Assembly: GCA_024516035.1 (NCBI GenBank)
Contig: CM044959.1
Span: forward strand, 27,492,605 to 27,556,604
Length of the DNA stretch: 64,000 nt
Reading direction: 5' to 3'
Source of the DNA: Bactericera cockerelli
Taxonomy: Eukaryota > Arthropoda > Insecta > Hemiptera > Triozidae
A program made the position numbers and the translations under genes. This document shows positions 28,901 through 33,990 of this stretch, in pieces. Position 1 is the first letter of the stretch. Each line of letters begins with the position of its first letter. A model generated the notes under the pieces. It was given only the letters and a program-made list of their open reading frames with translations. It was not told the origin of the DNA and made no database searches.

Positions 28901-31761
28901 TGAACTATGCGCCCTACCACCACATCAACTATAACTACAATAGTGATACTTTAGCCTCCTCTACGTCCTCTGTGATTGACCAACAATATGTGATGCATAA
29001 CAAGTCAAAAAAGCTCAAAAACAAAAAACCCAAAGCGGACTTTGACAAGTTCTTCCCCAGTCCATCTCTTAATTCGAACCCTTGTTCCTTCCACTCGCGC
29101 GACTTATCAGTTCCTAGTTCCCAGCCTGCGCCTAAACAGTTGACCATTCTCAAGCCCGACACACCGCGAAAGTTCCCTCCGACTCAAATCACAATCCTAA
29201 AATCTAACAATTCGATGAGTTCTCAAAATGAGTGTTCAATTAACACTCAGAATAAAGACTCAAAATATCTCCCTACGAAAGTCACTGACAATAACGAGGT
29301 TTCAAACAAAAGCACTTCTACCCTGAACAATGTTTTAACAAAGAATGATACGAACAAAACAATTTGCTCAACTTCTAACTGTCAACAAAATGTAGAAGAA
29401 GATGAAGGTATAGTAAATGATAATATTGTCAGTGTAAAAATTAAAAAAGATGATTCTACAGATTCTTCCAGTTCAAGTGAAGTGTTAAGTAAAAGTAGTA
29501 AAATGGGTGAGGAATGTATGAATACACCTGGAGAATTTTCAGAAGCTCAAACTAAGCAGACTGAAGTAAAAAATACTCATGAAACACACATCATTCAAGA
29601 TTGTTCGAACCTAAAAAATGATAAAATGGAAAAACGCCACAATCACCAGCAAAGTTCAATAAATGAAGTTGTCAATGGTGAAACGACTGATAAATCCAAT
29701 ACTAAAGAACTTATTATCAATGGGCATAATTCTAAATCTCAAGATAAGTACTTGAAACGGTCTCCTAGTCCTTCAGTGAAAAATATCAACGGTTTTCAAG
29801 GACCTGACAACTCAAAACTAATGGAGAATAGTTTTGAAAAATTAAAACAAAAAACCAAGAAGAATAAGACAAACCAAATCAACGGGTCACACATGAATGG
29901 GTGTGTCAAGAACCAGACTTCCAGCAAAAATATTCAATGTAAAACATTGAATATTGAAAAAGAAGAGTTGAGTACTGAAAGCAAACATGAAACAATATTA
30001 CCATGCAATGGAATTAAAAAAGATTTCTTGGAAGAAGTTAAGAAAAGTCGTATCGAGGAAAGTAAAAATGTTGAGAAAAGTTCACAAGAAACATTTGATA
30101 GTGAACTTTGTTTGGAGAAAAGAAGAAACCTAATATTAGACTCACATAACGGTGCTTTAGACTACACTGCCGAGGATAAATTTGAAACGTGTTCCGATAA
30201 AAGTGAAGAACTTGAAGAACTTTACATAAAAAACAATCCTTTACTGGCAAATTTGGTTGGTATTGAATCACTTAATAATAACAAAAAAGACATTAAGGAT
30301 AAGAATACTATTACACAGGACAAAAAATTACCTGATACAAACAACACGACAAAGAACAATAAAATGTACAATACTGTTATTATCAGCAAAAACAAAAACA
30401 GTGATAAAAAACACGAGACAGAAGACAAGTACTTGGAAAATACTATTATAGAAAGCATTAATAATGATGATGAAAATAAAAACAAACAGGAAGAAATAAG
30501 TAAAACTCAAACACTGGATACCAACAAAAGATTGACGAATAGTAAAGAAACCAAAGGGAACGAAACGAAATCGGAAACATCTAAGAGCAACAAAGAATGC
30601 AAGAAGAAACCAGAGAAGAAAAAGAAATTGAAGGAAGACAAAGTTCAACCTCCAGTAAAGATAAATGGTATTAAAAATAAAAAAGAAAAATCACCAGAGC
30701 CCGCTGAAACAAATAATAAATCTGAAGTAAAAGAACCGATTAAAGAAATTTGCACAGAAAAGAAAATCGATTCTTTAGAGCCCGCTCACACAAATAATAA
30801 ATCTGAAGTAAAAGAACCGATTAAAGAAATTTGCACAGAAAAGAAAATCGATTCTTTAGGTGCCAAAATATTAGAAAATCATCAAGAAAATAAACAAAAT
30901 ACTGAAGACATTAAGAGATATGAGACAGACATCAAACATGGAAATAATGTACAGAGAGTAGACAGAAAATCGTCAAGTCCAGATCAAAGTCCCAAAAGAA
31001 AAAATTCCAAGAAGAAAAAATCTCCAGCTCCACCCGAAAACCCGAGTAATAAAGAAACAACAATTGACACAGCCAAAAGTTTTATTGATGAAATGATAAG
31101 TGAAGCAGTAAATAAAGTGAAAAATCAAGTGGTTGAAAATACGACTCAAATGAATAATAAACCTGGAACAACCAATGTGATCACGCCAGACATTCCTTTG
31201 CAAGACAACTCGATGCCAAAACTTGAACCTGAGGTAAAACTTAATCGTGAACCCAAGACGGAAATCAAAAATAGAAAAAATACCAGGAAAGACTCGAGTA
31301 AGTCAATTAAGAAGCAGACGAAACCTACAATCAAAACACCTGAAAGAAAATCAAGTGAACCGCAAGTGGCTATGCCTGTTCTTCATATAACAGATGTGGT
31401 CAACAAATGGCTAGAAGAGAAACATGGGGGTAAGCTTCCAGTGGATTATCTCGATGAAGATGAGGACGATGAAGAAGTATTCGTTCAACCTATCCTCAAG
31501 ACCGGTTCAAAAAACTTGCAGAGCAACCCCTCTCCTGCTGCATTTCCTAAGGAAATCATGGGAGAACGGGTTGCTGACAGAACCTCGGATATTTCAGATC
31601 GCTGCAATGCAAAGGATTGTGTCAGTAAATATTACAACTTGGGTATTCGTACATCGCCAGAAAATGAAGTTCTGTCAACAGACCAAAACGAAACCAAGGA
31701 AACACAATTCAAGTATCCCGCAAGCTCTATTCCTTGTGGCATTTGCTGTATAATTCAATGA
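1057..31761 (+). CDS. Lysine/serine-rich protein of unknown function, 3' part of gene (three exons)
   Basis: I do not recognise this gene. Three exons join in phase: 1057-1183 (after a pyrimidine tract and cag, before gtaagt), 28360-28463 (cag ahead, gtaagt behind) and 28639-31761, ending in TGA. The first exon encodes a Pro/Tyr-rich segment (AYTSPESMCPPTSPQ onward). The second carries a basic cluster (KKRKRRKKRKR) that could be a nuclear localisation signal. The third encodes about 1040 residues, mostly Lys/Ser/Asn/Glu-rich and probably disordered. The gene extends upstream of the window, because the first exon has no start. The intron between exons 1 and 2 is 27 kb and carries a Ty3/gypsy element with further insertions. 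FAM193 was considered and set aside because its conserved C-terminal domain is not apparent. Exon structure is well supported; identity is open. Confidence 0.75.
1248..1553 (+). repeat. tRNA-derived SINE (family T1)
   Basis: The head resembles a tRNA gene with an A box (TTAGCTCAGTGG) and a strong B box (GGTTCGATCCC at about 1300-1310). It continues into a non-tRNA body and ends in an A-rich tail. A second copy at 52908-53130 shares the B box, the body (gtaagtattgt.gcacttc, ctgtttc.t.gctacg.aat) and the tail. The shared body shows that this is a SINE rather than a functional tRNA gene. Confidence 0.72.
1560..2160. other. Intron sequence with nothing recognised
   Basis: AT-rich sequence with overlapping short open frames on the minus strand that resemble no known protein. 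No repeat partner elsewhere in the window was noticed. Confidence 0.35.
2165..2300 (-). repeat. tRNA-derived SINE (family T2), antisense
   Basis: Read on the minus strand, the segment starts with an A-box-like GGTAGCTCAGC, has a B-box-like GTGCTCGAAACCC, and continues with GCCGGGACATG...ATCCTCCCATTTGGG. A clearer copy lies at 35070-35168 on the same strand. The A box to B box distance is longer here, because an insertion of about 30 nt separates them. Confidence 0.6.
2350..3627. other. Intron sequence with decayed repeat fragments
   Basis: No gene is visible. A short stretch near 3010-3060 (ttccgagaaatttctaaattagaaatcgga) resembles, in inverted form, segments at 33950-33985 and 57065-57095, so it is probably the end of a dispersed element. 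The remainder is unassigned. Confidence 0.35.
3628..4055 (+). repeat. 5' LTR of the Ty3/gypsy element
   Basis: The 428-bp repeat runs from TGTCACCGGAGCG to GGGGTCGGTAACA. It matches 27146-27573 base for base by eye and is preceded by AATA. Confidence 0.85.
4058..4078 (+). other. Candidate primer binding site
   Basis: Two bases after the LTR the sequence TGGTGGAGGTGCGAAATG begins. The TGG start, complementary to a tRNA CCA end, and its position fit a tRNA primer binding site. The tRNA species was not determined. Confidence 0.5.
4375..5100 (+). CDS. gag: Gag (capsid) of the Ty3/gypsy element
   Basis: The 241-residue open frame begins at an ATG after an untranslated leader of about 320 nt. It encodes a retrotransposon capsid-type protein: the block around GSAKIWYSNL, WEHLQEQFLKEY, RDKLENRKF and LLNGLPPQMV follows the retrotrans_gag helical pattern. 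The Asn/Gln-rich C-terminus has no CCHC zinc knuckle, so nucleic-acid binding would have to come from basic residues or be supplied elsewhere. The frame stops at TAA (5098-5100) within the overlap with pol. Pol lies in the -1 frame, and the overlap contains a run of six T's followed by AA, a possible slippage site. The frame is intact. Confidence 0.8.
   Translation: MDGSEVNSELPIKIKVPFCEPTKFSPSTSEDVRIFLEDYNLCANLNRWYDELKCNFFTLYLEGSAKIWYSNLISQVGLQNLKWEHLQEQFLKEYTKGYESLIWRDKLENRKFVDNELAVHYTIEIVYYCRMCDDKMLDLTKCYYLLNGLPPQMVKEVILKGYSNSKELVDAIRLVEYAFDRAGLRKSLFSPTPSSNKELETYRQNNIRKINFSNKKQYHQYTHNNINNRNSRVSENCRSIF
5082..9398 (+). CDS. pol: Pol polyprotein with captured macro domain: protease, macro, RT, RNase H, integrase
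   Basis: The frame is 1438 codons without interruption. It has no obvious independent ATG at its start, which fits -1 frameshifting from gag. In order it shows an aspartic protease (DTGA at residue 35), a macro domain (about 223-363), a beta-rich spacer (about 400-510), reverse transcriptase (KKDGGRRLVCDFSRIN, then YIDD at 732-735), RNase H (YTDASAYG, Asp 886), an HHCC zinc module (from His 1095) and an integrase core with Asp 1168, Asp 1227 and Glu 1263 (D,D35E spacing). The C-terminus has a GPW/GPY-like module near KFKGPWKIL. All catalytic residues named are present, so the element may be competent or only recently silent. Position and order of domains are Ty3/gypsy-type; the macro domain is not a normal part of this family. 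Confidence 0.9.
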   Translation: MSINFLSSSHINLDDTSVCQVIEKNGPSKIRILFDTGATISIVDSKVIDLTKVNTSSMTKIFSAGGSEMSCLGKTTIFLTINGRPFQQEVYIVENIESSDVILGVDFMNKNRININFASKKISYTDRNKEVVLSQKVDSQAHQQNVLNRNVDQNSFLYRDIEPREIIVSNDNNTGLSKNKSPKESSLKTKKGAEVGVSALDIIKNVKQVKLSTGQNRKQCTSKLVLNEYDGDLFKSPENYSLVHCISNDWKSKGLAKAFRDKFGRLELLKSVKVNVGELVFLKLTSRFIIYLVVKYEYSEKPKIENLRKTLEQLKEFVQKYNITKLALPRLCSGPGMLEWSVVKNMIVNIFSDVEVEFSVYNLERQGNKRLQFTEEKEFCKLNLASICVNQDDVVPEVNNNRKSRMVFSHDDYVLLPKSESLVRIVSKFRGKGYFQPNVSYLETNNIYIEDQEITVGSSDNILIINPTGYHKYVKKGDLIGIIQDREKDSHPEFINTIESEPHEKNMSQLKEQNLNLNKPFRDLGGNTVDINEKLSKQEKLAIRKLLNKFIHVFAKNEYDFLTPKLDPYKIELENEEPVYCAPYKLNPKEKLILDSIIDEWVKVGIMEPCSEGSEYCSPMFLVPKKDGGRRLVCDFSRINEKIKRDVTPIGNFQTFFDCLEGSRYFSTMDINSAFMNMPLSKECQKYATVTSHRGLFKFLRLPQGLKTSPTAWTRAIIKVLNPILYRGVVCYIDDILSYSKDFHQHLSILETTFTRLKMNNLKIKASKCKFGYDSVDVLGHNISAAGIFPAQKNIESINNIDVKSLNTQRGVRAFLGAIGFFRKFIRSFSEISFPLTQLTKKEYEGKKITLTEGQTQAFYKLKAAITQCPVLEYYNPNRETILYTDASAYGIGGCLVQRDDEGKEHPVAYISRKLKDVENRYSSSELELTALVYCINYWREYLLFQHFTVYTDNRSLVQLTKNVKDRGSRLQRLVTKLIDFSFTVKTISGKSNRIADFLSRFPEDKYAEDDKIEMECLNIIVKNLHKLQMEDEFLFNIYSALINPDEADKKYFRLSRNYVIQDDIIYYKHFYKYEKQLLVAVPNSLVDEILKFYHDNCVNGAHLGAEKTYWKVKLKYHWPTMLNDINNYVKSCESCQKRKVPRTGKQGLLQPIKVPITGKPLESVFIDFMGPINPKSKSCQYIIVLTDSCTKFVIAKAVREATSKVTAEFLLDVITTFGCFKELHSDRGSHFVNETIKLLCKALQISHKISSPYRPQSQGSVERMNGVICDMISHYVNEQGSNWANVLKSVVFSYNNSPHQVTKYTPNYLMFGFEPTQPIELEILTPQDAQHDVIKAIELINKIRKEVPNILHKAQNKEKIRYDRNHKHVEFYPGQLVLVEFPNIHDRNNSKFNSKFKGPWKILRKISDVNYVIRLERNGKMIDDVVHIARIKPFHSR
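5748..6170 (+). other. Macro domain (OARD1/TARG1-like) encoded inside gypsy pol
   Basis: Pol residues 223-363 follow the OARD1/TARG1 macro-domain pattern over its full length: YDGDLFKSPENYSLVHCIS, then LAKAFRDKFG, ELVFLKLTSRFIIYLVVK, KPKIENLRKTLEQLKEF, ALPRLCSGPGMLEW and a final strand EFSVYNL. In OARD1 Lys84 and Asp125 are the catalytic pair. Here the Lys position is kept (Lys 295, 5964-5966), while the Asp position reads Gly (Gly 336, 6087-6089). The Gly-rich substrate loop is also changed (SKGLA where OARD1 has a GAGIA-type loop). I infer ADP-ribose or ADP-ribosyl-protein binding with altered or lost hydrolysis. The domain sits between the protease and the RT in an open frame, so it has been kept readable since capture. 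Confidence 0.8.
9399..9992 (+). other. Noncoding sequence after pol
   Basis: AT-rich, no gene. It includes an A19-20 run near 9662-9681. It is probably the start of the gypsy 3' untranslated region, although the A run could mark the end of another inserted element. Confidence 0.35.
9993..10357 (+). repeat. 350-bp repeat unit X, copy 1
   Basis: Begins ATCAAGCTCGCCGGGAGGCGAG, which contains a 6-bp stem (CTCGCC/GGCGAG) with a GGGA loop, and ends near GAAAAGGGAAT. Internally a pure T run (30 T here) is followed by cagacc. A short open frame starting MRRENRLCFTKARGS is shared by all copies but resembles nothing I know. Confidence 0.75.
10392..10744 (+). repeat. 350-bp repeat unit X, copy 2
   Basis: Nearly identical to copy 1, with a 17-T run. 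It is separated from copy 1 by a short tail (ctgcataccttttatag), and the same tail follows copy 2 before block A begins. Confidence 0.75.
10745..11484 (+). repeat. Repeat block A, copy 1
   Basis: 740-bp block (from tttcatctctgcatacc through ggataggagatatagcc to gtaagaggaaaaat) repeated at 12180-12919 and 21567-22268. A 73-codon open frame in the block is kept in the copies but has no recognisable domain. Confidence 0.7.
11485..11832 (+). repeat. 350-bp repeat unit X, copy 3
   Basis: Same unit, with a 12-T run; it abuts copy 4 directly at ...gaaaagggaatcaagctcg. Confidence 0.75.
11831..12179 (+). repeat. 350-bp repeat unit X, copy 4
   Basis: Same unit, with a 13-T run, followed directly by the second A block. 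The pattern X X A X X A shows that the X-X-A group itself was duplicated. Confidence 0.75.
12985..13140 (+). repeat. tRNA-derived SINE (family T3), within block B
   Basis: B box GGTTCGAATCCC (about 13037-13048), followed by a body ctctgtacttt.ggatgtccggttttctcgtgag. Related copies are at 22340-22500 (the duplicate), 62550-62730 and 63655-63800. The shared body marks it as a SINE family. Confidence 0.65.
13813..14036 (-). repeat. tRNA-headed SINE (family T4), antisense
   Basis: On the minus strand it reads CCAGCCTCCGTGGCGTAATGG (A box region), then GAGTTCGATTCCCAG (B box), then a core with ggctgggcgagtt and gattcccagcgaatg. Copies: 23329-23546 (-), 53761-54000 (+), 57772-57985 (+), 62129-62372 (-). 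Confidence 0.7.
15304..16214 (+). pseudogene. LINE ORF1 protein, frameshifted
   Basis: The first frame (15304-15669) encodes a short coiled-coil-like N-terminus and an RRM-like stretch around SDRRKNLVIFGIPE and DFCRRLGKN, as in L1-type ORF1 proteins. The matching continuation (LTTQRRKIEILKKTILLKG, then a basic segment) lies in another frame that is open to 16214. The switch is needed near 15630-15655, so a single-base indel most likely broke the frame. The second part ends in an acidic Ser/Asp-rich tail. Its stop overlaps the start of ORF2. Product would be an RNA-binding chaperone of the LINE particle. No CCHC knuckle is visible. Confidence 0.65.
16198..19554 (+). CDS. LINE ORF2: AP endonuclease and reverse transcriptase
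   Basis: The 1118-codon open frame encodes an exonuclease-endonuclease-phosphatase domain (FLSETW near residue 46, VIGGDTNSRTAD, then VSDHLPVIVTL) and a reverse transcriptase (KSPGPDNVLNEYLK, QAGFRPNRGCIDN, FIDYKSAFPGV, GVLQGDSCSP). The catalytic loop is YCDD (713-716), where most LINEs have YADD. The C-terminal part carries a zinc-knuckle-like CTLCNLHETENLYHFFFKC. The first 40 codons are out of frame with the expected endonuclease start: the adjacent frame reads VFFWNINGLTKLYSLCPEE (about 16233-16320), so one indel near 16320 is likely. The rest is intact. Clade not determined. Confidence 0.85.
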   Translation: MQKTSNWVSLHSGHPESIFLEYQRINKTLFLVSRRTKKYIIGAHTFLSETWALEKPSIPKYLDEYNMVHSVAVRDKQRGRGSGGLITLIKKGIEFEVLNISNLWIFIKIRFSQNMTLIIGNVYIKPTYPLEQALESLDLLLKELDTNNIPIVIGGDTNSRTADANYLDENLAEEYGLLSQRISVDEVLNKRGEQLLSCMEEHGFLLLNGRTNGDVPGQFTYVSRVGSSTVDLVWTNLDSFPLVSELQVSNTVIVSDHLPVIVTLNIPLYVQPNKNSKAKITRFKWLPDKTEEFSDYVNRAHISSQVEDVYTELVKTIQDAAAHCGMIHEFSIPTKININKPWYSKQCRDLKKMSRKFYRKWRQHRKQENLESFLKLKKDYNRLCLDLKNEHEQKLIEKLSSVRNPQEFWETVKKFKPRPQNKSNMIPIEEWSQYLEEMFRLSEQDSDGRLNHTFTDVLREQLDSEFCIGELEKGIKHMKRNKSPGPDNVLNEYLKVLGQNWKNHLLRFINFIFDGGNIPEAMCQSFMSMLHKKGDLTDCNNYRNIALMNNILKLITHLASQRILVWSEVNGIFSEAQAGFRPNRGCIDNIFSLHSIISLNLINQRKLYAAFIDYKSAFPGVQQDLLFAKMFTFGVSGKMISLLRRIYDRATTQIKVENKITTKQQITKGVLQGDSCSPVAFIIFINDLEDYFRGKGVEGVPITHSKDILLLLYCDDLILLSNSQVDLQRKLNILASYCDENKMVVNEAKSKIVVFRRGGRLAQSDVFHYKNRTLEVTNEYVYLGIKFSSHAVFHKAALQAVSRGKMSVSSVKNILINSKMTSNRESRMNLRSIVCATLLYGAEVWGSRYGDVIEPAQSQFIKSVFCLPRSTPHYMLRLEFGIVKLAYLVLKQMLGWWLKLLSMSEERFPKICFNQLVHTDQLARNLEKYNWASLLRVKLVELGFGEVWEAQSRELLKNKMDEILSTYEIQLIEQDYVRLEHSSYCTWYKELKSKPEEIKPITSSYVSIPGIIARTRIIAQIRLSGNSKVNFYINRISYSWNSDEECTLCNLHETENLYHFFFKCPHFTGLRKQYLRKWLGDDQLSIKRLVEDPSRFDINNVFFYVQGALRLRAFLRNE
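19904..21141 (+). repeat. Block D, copy 1, with GGTACC-motif cluster and BED-finger remnant
   Basis: From 20085 to 20440 the sequence is a dense series of short palindromic motifs (ACCGGGTAC, GGTACCCGTACC). At about 20583-20697 the translation includes GGGASNLLKHLKLKHPTNF, the second half of a BED zinc finger as found in hAT transposases. The frame ends soon after and the first zinc-binding cysteines are missing. I read it as a decayed hAT-like element with subterminal repeats. A second copy is at 23991-25415. Confidence 0.5.
21142..21566. repeat. Foldback palindrome, copy 1
   Basis: The left arm begins ATCCCCCAAAAACACTTCGTG and the right arm ends CACGAAGTGTTTTTGGGGGAT. The arms, about 190 bp each, are near-perfect inverted repeats around a centre of about 40 bp near 21335-21375. 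No gene. This shape fits a foldback or MITE derived from a TIR transposon. Confidence 0.8.
22340..22500 (+). repeat. tRNA-derived SINE (family T3), duplicate copy
   Basis: The counterpart in the second tandem unit of the SINE at 12985-13140, with B box GGTTCGAATCCC. Confidence 0.6.
23329..23546 (-). repeat. tRNA-headed SINE (family T4), duplicate copy
   Basis: Counterpart of 13813-14036 in the second tandem unit; almost identical, with one extra G in the G-A run. Confidence 0.65.
23991..25415 (+). repeat. Block D, copy 2
   Basis: Repeats 19904-21141 with indels. It keeps the GGTACC-type motif cluster (24170-24500) and the BED-finger remnant (about 24675-24795). It also carries an extra segment at 25066-25200. 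Confidence 0.5.
25066..25200 (+). repeat. 3' end fragment of another non-LTR element
   Basis: The segment gaatgccgttggcattag...accgccc, followed by an AT-rich stretch with aataaaactt, resembles the 3' terminal region of insect non-LTR retrotransposons. It is absent from the matching place in copy 1 (near 20925). Short, family unknown. Confidence 0.35.
25416..26030. repeat. Foldback palindrome, copy 2
   Basis: Arms of about 285 bp, near-perfect inverted repeats, with the same outer ends as copy 1 (ATCCCCCAAAAAACACTTCG and its complement). Each arm carries an additional segment of about 95 bp that copy 1 lacks, present symmetrically in both arms. Open frames here are mirror images of each other and not genes. 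Confidence 0.8.
26031..27145 (+). other. Noncoding sequence before the 3' LTR, with possible polypurine tract
   Basis: AT-rich with no convincing gene. Just before the LTR the sequence GAAGGGTGGTAGA (about 27131-27143) is purine-rich and placed like a polypurine tract. This interval is probably the remaining 3' untranslated part of the gypsy element. Confidence 0.4.
27146..27573 (+). repeat. 3' LTR of the Ty3/gypsy element
   Basis: The 428-bp copy reads as identical to 3628-4055 and is followed by AATA (27574-27577), the second half of the target duplication. Confidence 0.85.
27578..28359 (+). other. End of the large intron
   Basis: No gene. It contains a GC-richer stretch at 27740-27945 that includes the inverted pair ccagctgtagccaagctgg and ends in a CAA-repeat tail (acaacaacaacat). 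This could be an unclassified SINE-like retroposon; no second copy was found. Confidence 0.3.
28639..31761 (+). CDS. Terminal coding exon of the lysine-rich gene
   Basis: This single long exon begins after ttccag and runs in frame to TGA. It opens with an acidic/serine stretch (VAEEEYESSSEDQCSQSG), continues with Pro/His-rich sequence, then about 700 residues of Lys/Asn/Glu/Ser low-complexity sequence. Near the C-terminus a more ordered-looking segment contains DVVNKWLEEKHGGKLP followed by an acidic run (DEDEDDEE). The last residues are CGICCIIQ; the final four, CIIQ, fit a CaaX prenylation box. Two 81-nt units in tandem (30697-30777 and 30778-30858) encode a 27-residue repeat starting EPA. 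The strand-specific open frame of over 3 kb in AT-rich DNA and the splice phase match support it as real coding sequence. Confidence 0.82.
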   Translation: MAEEEYESSSEDQCSQSGASEQLDSKTTSDSGVHTHNSGESTPVTPPLSISFHPHVPCHPIPPFTSTDEDSTPDMTASMPCFSSQIPVNYAPYHHINYNYNSDTLASSTSSVIDQQYVMHNKSKKLKNKKPKADFDKFFPSPSLNSNPCSFHSRDLSVPSSQPAPKQLTILKPDTPRKFPPTQITILKSNNSMSSQNECSINTQNKDSKYLPTKVTDNNEVSNKSTSTLNNVLTKNDTNKTICSTSNCQQNVEEDEGIVNDNIVSVKIKKDDSTDSSSSSEVLSKSSKMGEECMNTPGEFSEAQTKQTEVKNTHETHIIQDCSNLKNDKMEKRHNHQQSSINEVVNGETTDKSNTKELIINGHNSKSQDKYLKRSPSPSVKNINGFQGPDNSKLMENSFEKLKQKTKKNKTNQINGSHMNGCVKNQTSSKNIQCKTLNIEKEELSTESKHETILPCNGIKKDFLEEVKKSRIEESKNVEKSSQETFDSELCLEKRRNLILDSHNGALDYTAEDKFETCSDKSEELEELYIKNNPLLANLVGIESLNNNKKDIKDKNTITQDKKLPDTNNTTKNNKMYNTVIISKNKNSDKKHETEDKYLENTIIESINNDDENKNKQEEISKTQTLDTNKRLTNSKETKGNETKSETSKSNKECKKKPEKKKKLKEDKVQPPVKINGIKNKKEKSPEPAETNNKSEVKEPIKEICTEKKIDSLEPAHTNNKSEVKEPIKEICTEKKIDSLGAKILENHQENKQNTEDIKRYETDIKHGNNVQRVDRKSSSPDQSPKRKNSKKKKSPAPPENPSNKETTIDTAKSFIDEMISEAVNKVKNQVVENTTQMNNKPGTTNVITPDIPLQDNSMPKLEPEVKLNREPKTEIKNRKNTRKDSSKSIKKQTKPTIKTPERKSSEPQVAMPVLHITDVVNKWLEEKHGGKLPVDYLDEDEDDEEVFVQPILKTGSKNLQSNPSPAAFPKEIMGERVADRTSDISDRCNAKDCVSKYYNLGIRTSPENEVLSTDQNETKETQFKYPASSIPCGICCIIQ

Positions 31762-31997
31762 CAAATGATATAAAGACGTATCGTATCTTATGTGTAAAGC
31801 TATGGACCCTGAACACAAGGATCAAACAGGATAAATGTTAAACAAATCATTGATAAATTTATAGGGTTGGACACAAAACACAATTTCGAGCAGCTCTTGA
31901 TAGAGATGCCCTAATTTAATACTTTAATATACTTTGTCAATTTTGATTTTGTATAAATCGCGTTTAGGAATATATTTTTTTATATTTTCATTTTGTA

Positions 31998-32003
31998 AAT
32001 AAA
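31998..32003 (+). terminator. Candidate polyadenylation signal of the lysine-rich gene
   Basis: An AATAAA hexamer lies about 237 nt downstream of the TGA stop, in AT-rich sequence without further coding potential. It is the first canonical hexamer I find after the stop. Confidence 0.5.
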
Positions 32004-33400
32004 TAGGTTTATAAATAATCAAATTTTGATTTGATGCGTTCGTTTACAATTTACATTTTACAGAAGGGCTTACGGAGGAAACATTAAGGCATTAGTATGG
32101 TCTAACTATATGCAAGCAGAATAAGATTGCAATATGAAATCTTCAATACATTCGCTTAATATTTACTTTTAAAGATACGAGTATGAATGCCATATTTCAT
32201 TTTCTATTTAAGTTTTCCATAAGACATTGTCTTACAATTAATACAATTGAAACTAGCTGGAACCCCATTGCACTTTGTTGCAAGAAAATTTCAAATCAAA
32301 ATTATTGTACGCTTGCTGCTATTTTCCTCTGTGAGTCAGAAACTACTGTCTCCTCGTTGAGTATCACAAAATCCTTTCTCAATGCACATCAAAATCACAA
32401 GGGGAACTCGTACAATTTTTTGTAGCGTAACTGTTTCTGAGATACAATGTAATTAAACAATAAGTCAGTGTTATGACGTTTATATTATTGAGATTCGTAA
32501 TTGTTCAATTAAAAATTCTATACAAAGATGGTGTTGCTTATTTTTTGGTTGGGCATTATTTTAGAATTGACACGGGTTTGTTAAATTTTAGGTCTAACCC
32601 TGTGCATACTACTTGAGAAATTTTAGATAGCATATCATGCTTTGTTTATTGCCAAATGGCTTAAATTAGAGCTTACAGTACCCATGAAAAGCATTATTGT
32701 AGTTTTGATTATTTCCAAGAGATTAATATTGCAGCAAATTTTATTATTGACAGAGAGTAACAGGAAAGAGATATGCAGAGCACTTTCTCAGCTTGACAAG
32801 ATTTATCATTTGGAACATAAGTGTTCAAACATTTTATATATATTATTATTAAATTATAAGATAATACATTTCTCATATTTGCCTTCATTTAATTGTTATA
32901 GTTCCAAAAAGATATTAACTATGTTTTTCCAGACTGACATGAATAATAGTTTTATGGAATTTCGCCTGTAAACTGATAGTTCGAACATTTTGTAATACCT
33001 AAATTGATTTTTTTTTAAGAAATTCATCTCAATTTTGAGCTAAATATTTTTACTTCCAAACTACATTTAATTATGTGCAAGTGAGTATGTTGGTAGATAT
33101 GCTTTAGAAAGAGTACCTTAAATGATAAAAATAAGCCCTCAATAGACTTTATCCAAATTAACATTAGGCTTCAGTATTAAATGTTATAAAACCTGTTACA
33201 AATTTATAGAGATAATACTTATAGTTTTAGAGTACACCACCCTAAATAAGAATAGACTATCGGATAGATTTTTTGAACTATTAATCTTTATAATTTAATT
33301 TAGAAAAATTAAACGCCAAATTTATTATTTTAAAATAAAGTAACAGTTCATGCAAATAATGATTAAGAGACCAGAGAGCATGTCTACATTTCTAATAAAA
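32004..33400. other. Intergenic AT-rich sequence
   Basis: Between the polyadenylation signal of the lysine-rich gene and the repeats at 33410. Only short, unsupported open frames. Nothing recognised. Confidence 0.4.
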
Positions 33401-33404
33401 GAAG

Positions 33405-33990
33405 AAAAAAAAACACTGCCGATTATGGACACAATACTTCCTCGTGATTGGTTCACATTGTATACACGTGGCAATTTTGAGATTTTATACTATATCACTT
33501 GTATCTCCAAAACTACTTGACCAATTTTCTTCAAATTTGTTTTATATGGTAGAATATCGTTTATTATACATTCTAGATTCTACAAAAACTTCTGTATCAG
33601 CAAGTCATGTACCTCATATACCTAAATTCATCAAAATCGGATGTACCGTTCAAGAGATATAAGAGTTAAAGTAAAAAGTTAGTATTCAGGCGCATTACCT
33701 CTATCACCAAGAACCGCTAGTGCGAAGTTGATGAATTTAAAATGGAACTATCTACAGAATGTCTCCTATATGTTTACAAAATTTCGTCGAAATCCGTTCA
33801 GTAGTTTCTGAGATTTGCGCGTAACAAAGCATGTTTTAAACCGACAGACAGACACAAAACCAAAGTTGCACAGGAGGTCATGAAACGTCCAGAAATATGA
33901 GTTCGGAGCAAAAAATATTTTTTTTATATATAAAAACGAACACAATACATCCGATTTCTAATATTAGAAATTTCTCGGAAATAATAATTA
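33405..33990 (+). repeat. Dispersed repeat related to parts of block B
   Basis: The start (aaaaaacactgccgattatggacacaat...) matches 14126-14260 and 23665-23800. Later parts include atttcgtcgaaatccgttcag and a gacagacagacac motif followed by ccgatttctaatattagaaat, repeated near 56950-57095. Phrases of this sort are common at the ends of insect transposon relics. Family unknown. Confidence 0.5.

Noticed and set aside
1057..31761. Naming the lysine-rich gene FAM193 or OTUD4-like
   Set aside because: No conserved domain of either family could be identified in the visible exons.
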